A DNA stretch of 64,000 nt from Pelobates cultripes (GCA_933207985.1 OW240914.1:288637143-288701142); one strand, 5' to 3'. Positions 42,715 to 53,816 are shown, numbered from the stretch's first letter. Notes: a model not told the origin generated them from the letters alone. Translations and numbers: made by a program.

Positions 42715-42800
42715 CAGTGTTCCCCAACCCCCGGGCTGCGGACAGGTATGTGGATCAAACGTTTACCGGTCCGCGGCGATAAAAAGGTTGGGGAGCACTG
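42715..42800. mobile_element. 86-bp hAT MITE
   Basis: The termini are CAGTGTTCCCCAACC and, inverted, GGTTGGGGAGCACTG. It is flanked on both sides by CCCTAAAA (42707-42714 and 42801-42808), a perfect 8-bp duplication as made by hAT transposases. The interior pairs again (ccgggctgcgga / tccgcgg). At 86 bp it is near the lower size limit of mobile elements. It carries no gene. Confidence 0.9.
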
Positions 42801-42931
42801 CCCTAAAACATTGCGGCTTGAACCCTAGTTGGTGGCGGATGAGTCACGCAAGTCAACCGGCATTCAGAGCTAAAATACAGCAGCGTGTGGACCATTTTTA
42901 GCCCAAGGCAGCTCATTTCATCAGGCCTTTT

Positions 42932-45900
42932 TTAGTCGGATGTATCGCCCACTGTCAGTCCCTTTGGGATCCATCCCTCATTCATCTTAATAAAAGTGAG
43001 GTAATCTAGACTTTTTTGACCTGGGCTACTTCTCTTCTCAGTGACAATACCTCCTGCTGCACTGAAGGTCCTTTCTGACAGGACACTTGAAGCGGGGCAG
43101 GCCAGAAGTTCTATCGCAAATTGGGATAGCTCAGGCCACAGGTCAAGCCTGCATACCCAGTAGTCAAGGGGTTCATCGCTCCTCAGAGTGTCGATATCTG
43201 CAGTTAAGGCGAGGTAGTCTGCTACCTGTCGGTCGAGTCGTCTCTGAGGGTGGATCCCGAAGGGCTGTGGCGATGCGTAGGACTTAAAAAGCTCTGCATG
43301 TCCTCCATCAACAACACGTCTGTAAAGCGTCCTGTCCTTGCCGGCGTGGTCGTGGGAGGAGGAGGATTACTTTCACCTCTTCCCCTGTTAGATTCCCGTT
43401 GTGCTGTGACATCACCCTTATACGCTGTGTAAAGCATACTTTTTAATTTATTTTGCAAATGCTGTATCCTTTCCGACTTGCTGTAATTTGGTAACATTTC
43501 AGCCACTTTCTGCTTATACCGGGGGTCTAGTAGCGTGGACACCCAGTACAGGTCGTTCTCCTTCAGCCTTTTTATACGAGGGTCCCTCAACAGGCACGAC
43601 AGCATGAAAGACCCCATTTGCACAAGGTTGGATGCCGAGCTACTCATTTCCCGTTCCTCCTCCTCACTGATGTCAATGAAGGTATGTTCTTCCCCCCAGC
43701 CACGTACAACACCACGGGTACCAGATAGGTGACAACGAGCACCCTGGGATGCCTGTTGTGGTTGGTCTTCTCCTCCTCCCTCCTCCTCAAAGCCACATTC
43801 CTCCTCTGACTCCTCTTCCTCACAATCCTCTTCCAGCGTTGCCGCAGGTCCAGCAAGCGATGCTGATAAGGCTGGTTCTGGTGGTGATGGTGACCACAAC
43901 TCTTCCTCTTCCTCTTCACGCTCATTTACGGCCTGATCCAGCACTCTTCGCAGGGCACGCTCCAGGAAGAAAACAAATGGTATGATGTCGCTGATGGTGC
44001 CTTCGGTGCGACTGACTAGGTTTGTCACCTCCTCAAAAGGACGCATGAGCCTACAGGCATTGCGCATGAGCGTCCAGTAATGTGGCAAAAAAATTCCCAG
44101 CTCCCCAGAGGCTGTCCTAGCACCCCGGTCATACAAATATTAATTAACGGCTTTTTCTTGTTGGAGCAGGCGGTCGAACATTAGGAGTGTTGAATTCCAA
44201 CGTGTCGGGCTGTCGCAAATCAAGCGCCTCACTGGCATGTTGGTTCGCCGCTGGATATCGGCAAAGTGCGCCATGGCCGTGTAGGAACGCCTGAAATGGC
44301 CACACACCTTCCTAGCCTGATTCAGGATGTCCTGTAAGCCTGTGTACTTATGCACAAAGCGTTGTACGATCAGATTACACACATGTGCCATGCACGGCAC
44401 ATGTGTCAACTTGCCCAACTTCAATGCCGCCAACAAATTTGTTCCGTTGTCACAAACAACTTTGCCGATCTCCAGTCGCTGCGGAGTCAGCCACTTTTCC
44501 ACCTGTGCGTTCAGGGCGGACAGGAGTGCTTGTCCGGTGTGACTCTCTGCTTTCAAGCAAGTCAAACCCAAGACGGCGTGACACTGCCGTATCTGGGATG
44601 TGGAATAGTACCTGGGGAGCTGGGGGGGTGCCGTTGATGTGGAGCAAGACGCAGCAGCAGAAGAGGACTCAGCCGAGGAGGTTATGGAAAAGGATGGAGT
44701 AGGAGGAGTAGAGGAGGTGGCAGCAGGCCTGCCTGCAAGTCGTGGCGGTGTCACCAACTCCTCTGCAGAGCCACGCATTCCATGCTTGGCAGCCGTCAGC
44801 AGGTTTTCCGAATGCGCAGTGTAGGTGATATACCTGCCCTGACCATGCTCTGCAGACCAGGTATCAGTGGTCAGATGGACCCTTGCCCCAACACTGTGTG
44901 CCAGACATGCCATTATTTCCTTTTGCACAATCAAGTACAGGTTGGGGATTGCCTTTTGTGAAAATAAATTTCGTCCGGGTACCTTCCACTGCGGTGTTCC
45001 AATAGCTACAAATGTTTTGAACGCCTCAGACTCCACCAGCTTGTATGGTAAAAGCTGGCGGGCTAATAGTACAGACAAGCCAGCTGTCAGACGCCGGGCA
45101 AGGGGGTGACTTTCTGACATTGGCTTCTTACTCTCAAACATGTCCTTGACAGACACCTGACTGTGGGCAGATGAGCAGGAACTGCTCAAGGCGAGAGACG
45201 GAGTGGCGGATGGTTGAGAGGGGGCAAGGAGGACAGCAGTGGTTGACATGGCTGAAGATGCTGGACCAGGAGGAGGATGGCGGCTTTGAGTTTGTGTGCT
45301 GCTTGTACTCATGTGTTGATCCCATAGGCGTTTGTGATGTGCGATCATGTGCCTTCGCAAAGCAGTTGTACCTAGGTGGGTGTTGGACTTCCCACGACTC
45401 AGTTTCTTTTGGCACAGGTTGCAAATGGCATCGCTGTTGTCAGAGGCAGACACACAAAAAAAATGCCACACTGCTGAGCTCTGCAATGATGGCATTCTGG
45501 TGGTGGACACAGCATGCGTTGATTGGCGTGCTGTCGGGCTGACCCCGGGTGCCGGTGCATGCTGTCTGACTGTGCCACTAGCTCCTTGCGACGACCTCCC
45601 CCTGCTTCCAACTCATCTCCTCCTCCTCTCTGTTTCCCCATCTGAACTTTCGCCCTGTTCTTCTTCTTGCCGAGCGGGCACCCACGTGACATTCATGGAC
45701 GCATGGTCATCATCAACCGCTTCACTTGTATCTGACAACTCAGCAAAGGAAGCAGCAGCGGGTACAACATCATCATCACACTGTACATGTCTAATGCTGC
45801 CTGATTGAGACATATCCCTGTTATCTACATCCTCTGTCAATAATGGTTGCGCATCACTCATTTCTTCAAACGGATGTGTAAATAACTCCTCTGACATACC

Positions 45901-46170
45901 AAGTGAAGCGGCTGTGGTGCTAGTGTTGGTGGTGGCGGCAGGCGGGTGAGTGGTATCTTGAGAGGCGCCCGAAGCTAAGCTGGAGGAGAATGTTGCGTCA
46001 AGGTTCCGAGCGGAAGCTGTAGAAGATTGGGTGTCCTGTGTTAGCCAGTCAACTATGTCCTCAGAACTTTTCAAGTTCAGGGTACCTGGCCTCTGAAAAC
46101 TGGGCATTATTCTAGGGCAAAAAGGAATTACAGCACCACGACGGCCCCTGCGGGGTGGCCTGCCTCTGCC
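42932..46170 (-). pseudogene. hAT transposase with BED zinc finger, nearly intact
   Basis: A hAT cut-and-paste transposase. The acidic N-terminal frame starts MTGRGRPPRRGRRG (about 46173) and runs to a stop near 45613. The main frame follows from about 45510. It has a BED finger (AVWHFFCV..AICNLCQKKL..TTALRRHMIAHH, C-x2-C and H-x4-H), LTTDTWSAEHGQGRYI (catalytic-core start), VCDNGTNLLAAL, VPCMAHVCNLIVQRF, and DSPTRWNSTLLMFDRLL. An in-frame TAA follows at 44137-44139. The frame continues with an acidic loop (EEDCEEEESEEE) and LYWVSTLLDPRYKQK. After a frameshift near 43235 the C-terminal dimerisation block is complete: EPLDYWV, LACPASSVLSERTFSAAGG, SLDYLTFIKMNEGW, stop at 42932. Two breaks and the N-terminal frame change separate it from an open gene. 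Confidence 0.85.
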
Positions 46171-46289
46171 TGTCATTTTTTTTTTCCGATTAGTGGTACT
46201 ATGCGTGCAAGCTACTGTGACACCAGATATGAGTGGCACTGTGAACTGGCAGATGTTGGCAGAGTACACGCTGTAGGGCTGACACACCC

Positions 46290-47790
46290 GCTTTAAGACA
46301 ACTGCTATTCAATCTATAACAGTGAAAAAAGTTTTTTGTTTTTAAATGCAAGCTATTGTGACACCAGTGAGTGAGTGGTGGCACTGAGCACAGTATCCAC
46401 TGTGAGCCTGACACCCGCTTTGAGACAACTAACTGCTATTCAATCTATAACAGTGAAAAAAGTTTTTTGTTTTTAAATGCAAGCTATTGTGACACTAGTG
46501 AGTGAGTGGTGGCACTGGGCACAGTATCCACTGTGAGCCTGACACACCCGCTTTGAGACAACTAACTGCTATTCAATCTATAACAGTGAAAAAAGTTTTT
46601 TGGTTTTTAAATGCACGCTATTGTGACACCAGTGAGTGAGTGGTGGCACTGGGCAAGTGGGCACAGTATACGCTGCGAGCCTGACACACAGACGCTTGGA
46701 GACAACTAACTACTATTCAATCTATAACAGTGAAAAAAGTTTTTGGGTTTTAAATGCAAGCTATTGTGACACCAGTGAGTGAGTGGTGGCACTGGGCACA
46801 GTATCCACTGTGAGCCTGACACAGACGCTTTAAGACAACTACTGCTATTCAATCTATAACAGTGAAAAAAGGTTTTTGGTTTTAAATGCAAGCTATTGTG
46901 ACACACCTGTGAGTGAGTGGTGGCACTGGACACAGTATCCACTGTGAGCCTGACACAGACGCTTTGAGACAACTAACTGCTATTCAATCTATAACAGTGA
47001 AAAAAGTTTTTTGGTTTTAAATGCAAGCTATTGTGACACCAGTGAGTGAGTGGTGGCACTGGGCACAGTATCCACTGTGAGCCTGACACAGACGCTGGCA
47101 GACAACTAACTGCTATTCAATTTATAACAGTGAAAAAATGTTTTTTGGTTTTTAAATGCACGCTATTGTGACACCAGTGAGTGAGTGGTGGCACTGGGCA
47201 CAGTATCCACTGTGAGCCTGACACAGACGCTGGCAGACAACTAACTGCTATTCAATCTATAACAGTGAAAAAAGTTTTTTGGTTTTAAATGCAAGCTATT
47301 GTGACACCAGTGAGTGAGTGGTGGCACTGGGCACAGTATCCATGTGAGCCTGACACACCTGCTTTGAGACAACTAACTGCTATTCAATCTATAACAGTGA
47401 AAAAAGTTTTTTGGTTTTAAATGCAAGCTATTGTAACACCAGTGAGTGAGTGGTGGCATTGGGCACAGTATCCACTGTGAGCCTGACACACCCGCTTTGA
47501 GACAACTAACTGCTATTCAATCTATAACAGTGAAAAAAAGTTTTTGTTTTTAAATGCAAGCTATTGTGACACCAGTGAGTGAGTGGTGGCACTGGGCATA
47601 GTATCCACTATGAGCCTGACACAGAAGCTTGCAGACAACTAACTGCTATTCAATCTATAACAGTGAAAAAAGTTTTTTGTTTTTAAATGCACACTATTGT
47701 GACATCAGTGAGTGAGTGGTGGCACTGGGCACAGTATCCACTGTGAGCCTGACACAGAAGCTGGCAGGCAGGCAACTGCAATTACATTAA
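46290..47790. repeat. Minisatellite, about 134-bp unit x 11, inside the hAT element
   Basis: The unit 'caatctataacagtgaaaaaagttttttg...gcaagctattgtgacaccagtgagtgagtggtggcactgggcacagtatccactgtgagcctgacac' recurs at about 46310, 46440, 46571, 46710, 46847, 46984, 47116, 47250, 47385, 47515 and 47648. Units differ by a few bases. It lies between the transposase 5' end and the element terminus, where the relative at 12214-14394 also carries a tandem array. The minus-strand frame across it is a by-product. Confidence 0.9.
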
Positions 47791-48222
47791 ACAGAAAAAA
47801 AAAAAAAAAAAGCAGACTGATGTTCTAGCCCTAAAAAGGGCTTTTTGGGGTGCTGTCCTTACAGCAGAGATCAGATGAGTCCTTCAGGACTGTAGTGGAC
47901 ACTGTATACTCTAACCTAGCTATGCATTTCCCTATCTAATCAACAGCAGCTACACTTTCCCTCCTCTCACTAAGCATGCAGCTTGAGAATGAATGTAAAA
48001 TGGATGCTGTCCAGTAGGTGGGAGGGTCTGCTAGGGAGGGTGTGCTGCTAATTGGCTGGAATGCGTCTGCTGACTGTGAGGTACAGGGTCAAAGTTTACT
48101 CAATGATGACGAATAGGGGGCGGATCGAACCACGCATATGTTCGCCGTCCGCGGCGGACGCGAACACGCTATGTTCGCCGGGAACTGTTCGCCAGCGAAC
48201 CGTTCGGTGCATCACTATTAGC
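47791..48222 (-). mobile_element. hAT 5' terminal region
   Basis: A poly-A run (47795-47811) is followed by leader sequence, then GC-rich subterminal motifs 'gttcgccgtccgcggcgga', 'tatgttcgccgggaactgttcgcc' and the end 'ccgttcggtgcatcactatta' near 48222. Read outwards on the minus strand the element would begin TAATAGTGATGCACCGAACG. The 3' end was not identified, so no target duplication can be given. Confidence 0.6.
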
Positions 48223-48489
48223 AATATGATGAAAACAGTTCTTAGCTGGTAAAGGTGTTACAGCAGAGTATCAGATAGTCTGGGATGTCCTCTTTCCTGG
48301 TGCAGAATGTTCTTTCTTGGTAACAGAGCATGCACTCTTAGGTGGTATGTGCACTCAAATATTTAAAAATATTATCATACATTACAATATATAAACATCT
48401 GTGTCATTGAGCCATCATATTTTCTATTTTACAACCTACCTTTAAAAAAATGCTGTTCTTTTCTGGTTTCTTTTTTTAGCCCTGTAGCC

Positions 48490-48735
48490 TTAAAGGAACA
48501 CTTTAGTGCTAGGAAAAAAAACTTGTTTTCCTGGCACTATAGGGTTAATAGGCTCCCCCCTCCCACTGGGCTGATGGGGTTAAAACCCCTTCAACCACTT
48601 ACCTTAATCCAGCGCCGGGCTCCCTCGGTGCTGGTGACCTCTCCTCCCGCTGCCGACATCAGCTCCGAATGCGCGCCCAGAGCCGCGCGTGCATTCAAGC
48701 CCGCCCATAGGAAAGCACTATAGTGTTCTCATAAG
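48490..48735 (+). mobile_element. MITE fragment, 'ggcactatag' family
   Basis: The start 'ttaaaggaacactttagtgctagg' and 'cctggcactatag' form a terminal hairpin. Then come 'ccagcgccgggctccct', 'gaatgcgcgcccagagccgcgcgtgcattca' and 'cataggaaagca', the same block order as in 11216-11549. The far end is cut at about 48735. Confidence 0.6.
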
Positions 48736-49970
48736 AAAAGTATTATATTGATGGTCGATGTTTACTAAATACTAAAGTTATTTAAAACCCTTTAAGGTAA
48801 ATAACTAAATTTGAGTAATATGACATTTTTGAAAACGTTGTACAAAAATGGATACAAGTAAAGTTTAAATGCATTCCAAACACTTCCCAAATGTTGTGCA
48901 AATGCTATTTTTACATACCTGAGAAAGGCACTAGACATGAAGTGCTTGTATCCTATATATACACTATAGTTGGCTAATCACCTAATGAGATATTAAACAA
49001 TGCATTAAAACTTCAAAGTGTCGGAAATCAAATTATTATATTTAGATAGTCACTAGTTAAGTGTATCTTTCTGTTTGATAATCTGCATCTCCATGCAATT
49101 TGTCTGTATTTTCTTTCTGCTTGGTAATACATCACATCCCCCTTGCGGAAAATTATAAAGTGACACCACTAAACAAACAAACTATTTTATTTATTGATTT
49201 ACTATAGCAGCTTTGGCACTTTTCTATACAGGAAGACATATGGGGCAGTATCTGTCTACAGGCATAGATTTTGGTAAAGGGAAACTCTCCCTGGCACAAA
49301 ACTTTGAAATATAATCTTAAAAAAAACCTCCTATTCCAAGTATATTAAAGTGCATCATTCAAGACTAACATGACTTGGTATCACTTTAGTGGCAGAACTA
49401 ACAGGGCTGAACTCACACTCTCCACTGGTTAGTAAGTAAGTGGAAGGTTAGAGCTCTGGGTTCATTATACCCTAATATAACATGAAATGAGAGAGAGAGA
49501 TTTTTCTTTTTTTATTCTACCTCATTTTAGTGAATAAGCCAGTAATTTGCACAAGTCAAAATAGTACCATGGATTAGTTGTAAAGTCATTCTCTGTTTTC
49601 AGGATTTGAACTCTTATAGGCTTCCAAAATATAAAAAAACAAAAAATGCAATTTTAAAATTAAAATCAGGTACATATTCAACCTTTATTTATTTTTATTC
49701 TAACTATTTATGCATTCAGAATCTTACAGAAATCATGGGGATACAAAGTATGAGCAATAATATGGCCTTTATTATCCTGTGCAACTCATAAAACATAGTA
49801 TAAAGAGCAATAGTGCAAAAGGAAAAAAAATATTTTGTAACGTTTCAGTGGGCATATAAATACAAATACAATACAAAATAGCTTCCACCAAATCACCCGT
49901 GGAATAAAAAGTTAAACTTAACTTTGGATACTTGCTTCCCTTCAGTTACCTCCCAAAATGGTAACTATAT
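48736..49970. other. AT-rich intronic sequence
   Basis: No exon, RNA or repeat boundary is supported. 'ctatacag' at about 49230 and 'ctgttttcag' at about 49602 resemble acceptors, but the frames behind them do not fit the SPINK phases. Confidence 0.5.
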
Positions 49971-50270
49971 AAAAAGTATAATATGGTACATATGGAATAG
50001 GGATCCAGCTTGTATCACTAAAACATAAATAAAAAATACAACATAGCGTAATACTGTTGTGGTCTTATTAATTGCCCAATGGTTCAAGGTTACACTCACA
50101 GATTTGTTGTATATAGTAAGCCTTCAGGTTGCCACCCCTATAGGTAGGGGGGTAGGTCCTGTTCGTTTGTAGTAACGCCAATCTGGAGACCAAGAAGTTC
50201 ACACTCTCCCAATGGTTGAAAGTAGAAAACAATGGATTTATTGGCATATAGTAAAATTAAATTAAAATAT

Positions 50271-50314
50271 GGTTCTACGCGTTTCGTTCCCCTTAGGAAA
50301 CTTCTTCAGGAACC
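50271..50314 (-). ncRNA. Minimal hammerhead ribozyme of PLE-1
   Basis: The minus-strand RNA reads GGUUC (stem I), CUGAAGA (core box), A, GUUUCC-UAAG-GGGAAC (stem II, six pairs with one G-U), GAAA (core box), CGCG (stem III region), UA (cleavage after GUA), GAACC (stem I). All conserved core positions of a type I hammerhead are present. Stem III is only the self-complementary CGCG without a loop, as described for metazoan Penelope hammerheads, which are thought to act as dimers. It is on the coding strand of PLE-1, about 1.1 kb past the endonuclease. Folding is my reading; cleavage is untested. Confidence 0.8.
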
Positions 50315-51455
50315 AAAATTTAAAAAACATACAGTTTATACAAGTGTAACAAGTGTATCCATAAGCCTATTGCTTCCCTCCCTTCCCTTCCCTTCCCTTA
50401 AATACAATAAGTGCTGGAAGTCCATTGGTGGTGTGATGGGCGTACTCTCCTTTTCCTCTTCTATTGGACATCTCATCCATTGGTAAATTACTTCCATCTG
50501 TTGTTTCAGCTGTTCTGATTTTCATTCCGTTTTCTTCTCTGCATTTTAAGTGTCCATTTCCGATGACACACTTCCTGTATGGGTCAGTGTCTTCTTTTTA
50601 TGATGCACTTCCGTTTTTTTTTTTTATTATTTAAAAATGGCCATGCATTCCATTTTGTTCCACTTAGAACTTCTTATGTTGCCATCTGGTGGTCGCCAGA
50701 AAGTAATACACTTTGTGCATATTTATCAATGATTTCATTATATGCAAAAAAGAAAAAAAATGCCAGAGTTGAATTAACAATTCATTTTACAATTAAACAT
50801 ATAAACTTTATTCCCACTTTATTCACCAACAAACAATGGTCCAATTTAGTTATTATAAAACTAATTCGATCTATACGATGGGTGATGTTCATTTTATACT
50901 TCCCGTTACAGCACCTGAGGTTCCTAGTAGGTCTCCCATACAAGTGCTAACCAGGCCCGAGTCTGGATGGCTTCTAAGATCTGAAAAGATCAGGCACTTT
51001 CAGACTGATATTGCCATAGATTTTTATTTCTTATTTTAATGTTGTTTAGCAATATATACTTTTGTGGACCATTGTGTATTGGTGTATATTTGGGCTTCAC
51101 ATCACATATACTTCACCCCAAATAATAGAGCCAAATTTATTTATTTTGTTCCAGTTATTTAGAAGAGGAAATAAAACGAAAATAATTATTTTTATATATA
51201 CATATATCTATTTTTTTTCCCCAAATTGGTGCTTTGATGAATTTTTCTAAATTGCTACATAATTCTTTTAATATATAATTTATTAAAAAGGAAAAGTTAT
51301 TAAGAATCTCATTATTTTGGTTTATTTGGTTTCAATCCTTTTTCTCACAACGTGAATTGCCCCCCCCCCAAAAAACAGAGCTTTTCATCTCAGGAACCTT
51401 TCAATGTTTTAATATTTTAATATTTTAATATTATGATCTTATCCCAATCCCTACA

Positions 51456-51870
51456 TTAGTTTAGAAAACACACCAGATCTATATCAACATTCAGTCCTGC
51501 AGGTGCAAGAGTCTGTAATTTATGGATCCAGAATATTTCTCTCTGGGCTAATTTTTGCTCTCTGTTCCCACCCCTCCAATGTGGAGGAACATTTTCTATT
51601 GCTATGCATATCAATTCCTTCAAATTAAATGCTGGACATGAGTTACAATGAACTGGTACTGAATGCGATAATAGCCCTTTTTTGATATTATTAATATGTT
51701 CCATTGTTCTGACTTTAAAAAATCTTTTTGTACGGCCAACATATTGTTTGCCACATGGACACTGCAGTAAATATACCACATAGTCCGTGAGGCAACCAAT
51801 CTTGCTTTTTATTGCAAAAGTTTGATTTGTTATCTTGCTAGTAAAGTGTGTATTTCCACCTACAGTTATT
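51456..51870 (-). pseudogene. PLE-1 GIY-YIG endonuclease domain
   Basis: Minus-strand frames read KRCKACSPITVGGNTHFTS then, past a break, VVYLLQCPCGKQYVGRTKRFFKVRTMEHINNIKKG, VPVHCNSCPAF and REQKLAQREIFWIHKLQTLAPAGLN. This is the GIY-YIG nuclease typical of Penelope proteins (VYLL and YVGRT as the GIY and YIG equivalents; Arg and Glu further on). It is the C-terminal domain of the protein encoded upstream. A poly-A/T tract near 51978-51992 and a TGA near 51897 separate it from the RT frame. Confidence 0.85.
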
Positions 51871-51989
51871 GGTGAGCACGCCTTACATCTCTTTCAACCT
51901 TGAAAACCTTTTTGTCCCTCGTTCAACTCACATTTTTGTTTTATGGCATAACTTGTAGCTAGAAACTTTTTTAGATTTTTTTTTTTTTT

Positions 51990-53294
51990 TTAAATTAATG
52001 TTGTTTTTTTTGGTAATATCTCTCCCAGCAAAGGATCCTCTAATAAGATTGGCCAGTGTTTTTGTAGACTTTTCTTGATTTTTAAATGATCTGTATTATA
52101 TTGTGTAACAAATGCGGTACGGAATTGCTCTCCCTTATCCTTAACTTTCTGATTGTCTATTAATAATTCCTCCCTACTTCTCCCTAACATTGTTCTAATT
52201 TCTTTTTCTATTGAGTTTTTATTGTAACCCTTCTTAACTAGTTTTTCTTTTACGTGTTGTGCCTGCTGTGTGAAATCTTGTAGGTGGGAACAGTTACGTC
52301 TCACCCTTGTTAGTTGTCCTTTTGCTATCCCTTTCAACCATGGTTGGTGGTGGCAGCTTTTTTTGTGGACGTAACTGTTCCCATCTGTGGGTTTGAAAAA
52401 ACATTTTGTCTTTATTTCTTTACCTTCACCAAACAAAGTAATATCTAAAAAATGTATTTCTTTTTTGTTCCAAACCGGTGAAAACTGTAAATTATACTCG
52501 TTCTGACTTAAATACTCTACAAACGACACAAAAGAGGAATGTGGTCCTCTCCAAATAATTAAAACATCATCAATAAATCTCCGCCATAGGACCAGGTTCG
52601 CCACCCAGTCATGGTCACACCACACAAAAAGATCTTCCCATCTTCTCATGTAGGTGTTCGCATAGCTGGGGGCAAATCTGGTACCCATGGCGTTTCCAGT
52701 GATCTGTAAATAAAAATTTCCTTCAAAGAAAAAATAATTTTGCTCTAAAATAAATTGAACCCCATCCAGAATGCATCTCTTCATATGATTGGATAAACTC
52801 TGATCATTACCCATAAAGAAATTAATCGCCCCCGATCCTAAACGGTGACTAATCACCGTGTATAGTGATGCCACGTCCAACGTGGCCCAACTATATTCAT
52901 CCTTCCATTCTAAATTTTCAACCTCTTGTAGAAATGATTTTGTATCTTTCGTATATGACAAGGCCTTTTGGGCATAAGGTTGGAGATACGAATCAATAAA
53001 AGCAGATAAATTCGCTGTTATAGAATCTATCCCACTGATGATCGGTCGTCCTGGTGGGGTGTGTATATTTTTGTGAATCTTGGGAATAAAATAAAATATT
53101 GGAATCGTGGGGTGTCTATTAAATAAAAATTGAAGATTTTTTTTGGAGATAATTTCATCAGTTCTCGCTATTGTCAGCAATTTCTCCAGCTGAGTATTAA
53201 ATAATGTGGTGGGAACACTGTCCAATTTTTTATAAGTTTTTATGTCTTTTAGAATATTATTACTTTCCCTTAGATAATATTCAGTTGACATCAC
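51990..53294 (-). CDS. PLE-1 reverse transcriptase
   Basis: A 434-codon open frame encoding a Penelope-type, telomerase-related RT. Blocks in order: FYFIPKIHKNIHTPPGRPIISGI, WATLDVASLYTVISH (first catalytic Asp), FLEQNYFFF-like ILEQNYFFFEGNFYLQITGNAMGTRFAPSYAN, LVLWRRFIDDVLIIW (catalytic FIDD), VWNKKEIHFLDITLF, CFFKPTDGNSYVHKKSCHHQPWLKGIAKGQ, and the C-terminal HWPILLEDPLL. All catalytic Asp are kept and there is no internal stop. The N-terminal region is in another frame because of a one-base change in a G-tract near 53297. The GIY-YIG domain follows after a further break. Confidence 0.9.
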   Translation of the reverse strand: MMSTEYYLRESNNILKDIKTYKKLDSVPTTLFNTQLEKLLTIARTDEIISKKNLQFLFNRHPTIPIFYFIPKIHKNIHTPPGRPIISGIDSITANLSAFIDSYLQPYAQKALSYTKDTKSFLQEVENLEWKDEYSWATLDVASLYTVISHRLGSGAINFFMGNDQSLSNHMKRCILDGVQFILEQNYFFFEGNFYLQITGNAMGTRFAPSYANTYMRRWEDLFVWCDHDWVANLVLWRRFIDDVLIIWRGPHSSFVSFVEYLSQNEYNLQFSPVWNKKEIHFLDITLFGEGKEIKTKCFFKPTDGNSYVHKKSCHHQPWLKGIAKGQLTRVRRNCSHLQDFTQQAQHVKEKLVKKGYNKNSIEKEIRTMLGRSREELLIDNQKVKDKGEQFRTAFVTQYNTDHLKIKKSLQKHWPILLEDPLLGEILPKKTTLI

Positions 53295-53296
53295 TA

Positions 53297-53750
53297 CTAT
53301 CCCCCACTCCCCCCATTATCGGCTTCTTTGATAACTATATCTTCTCTTTCTTTTAGAATTTTGAGAGTCTCCCTTTCCATTTTTGTTAAATTGTGATGTT
53401 TTAGGTTTCTTTTAGTCCCTAATGCTTTTTTTAATTCACTGTCTACCATTTTTTCAAAGGTCTCCAAATGTGAACCCTTACTGTATACAGGATAGAAATG
53501 AGATTTGGGTTTAAAGTTATCCTTTCTTTTATCTTGGAGTTCTTCTTGTTCATAGGGGATGGGGTACTTTAGAAAATGTCTTTTTACTGTTAGGGATCTA
53601 ATGTATTTTTTCAAGTCAATGTATAGACTAAAATCATTTGCTCTTTCACTTGGGGCAAATTTCATACCCTTTTCTAACAGTTGGATCTCTTGATTAGATA
53701 ATTTTCCTGAGATGTTGAAAATACCCTTTTCTACCTCTTGTGGGGCGAGG
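53297..53750 (-). pseudogene. PLE-1 N-terminal domain, frameshifted from RT
   Basis: The minus-strand frame starts at about 53740 (EVEKGIFNISGKLSNQEIQLLEKG) and goes on MKFAPSERANDFSLYIDLKKYI, RHFLKYPIPYEQEEL, HFYPVYSKGSHLETFEKMV, NLTKMERETLKIL and EDIVIKEADNGG. It ends in stops where the RT frame should continue; the switch falls in a G-rich tract at 53297-53310. PLE-3 at 29877-30641 carries the same domain. Confidence 0.75.
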
Positions 53751-53816
53751 GTTGTCTTTTTTATTTATGTTTTAGTGATACAAGCTGGATCCCTATTCCA
53801 TATGTACCATATTATA

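Larger units (their letters stand above)
49977..53816 (-). mobile_element. Penelope-like element PLE-1, nearly complete
   Basis: The element is bounded by a perfect 60-bp inverted repeat: 49977-50036 and 53757-53816 ('tataatatggtacatatgg', 'atagggatccagcttgtatc'). On the minus strand it carries an N-terminal region, RT, a Cys motif and a GIY-YIG endonuclease (53740-51456). A long non-coding 3' part includes a hammerhead ribozyme motif at 50271-50314. This is the known organisation of Penelope-like elements. It lies in the SPINK-like intron, antisense to that gene. Confidence 0.85.

Noticed and set aside
46706..46972. Minus-strand 88-codon frame with internal peptide repeats
   Set aside because: It lies wholly within the hAT 134-bp minisatellite and is broken in most units.
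48925..48965. Possible third hammerhead (acctgagaaaggcac...gaagtgcttgtatcc)
   Set aside because: The CUGANGA box is not exact (CUGAGAA) and there is no GAAA followed by CGCG; only a short stem can form.
49225..49282. Possible SPINK second exon after 'cttttctatacag'
   Set aside because: The exon to the next donor is 42 bases, the wrong phase for joining exon 1 to the Kazal exon.
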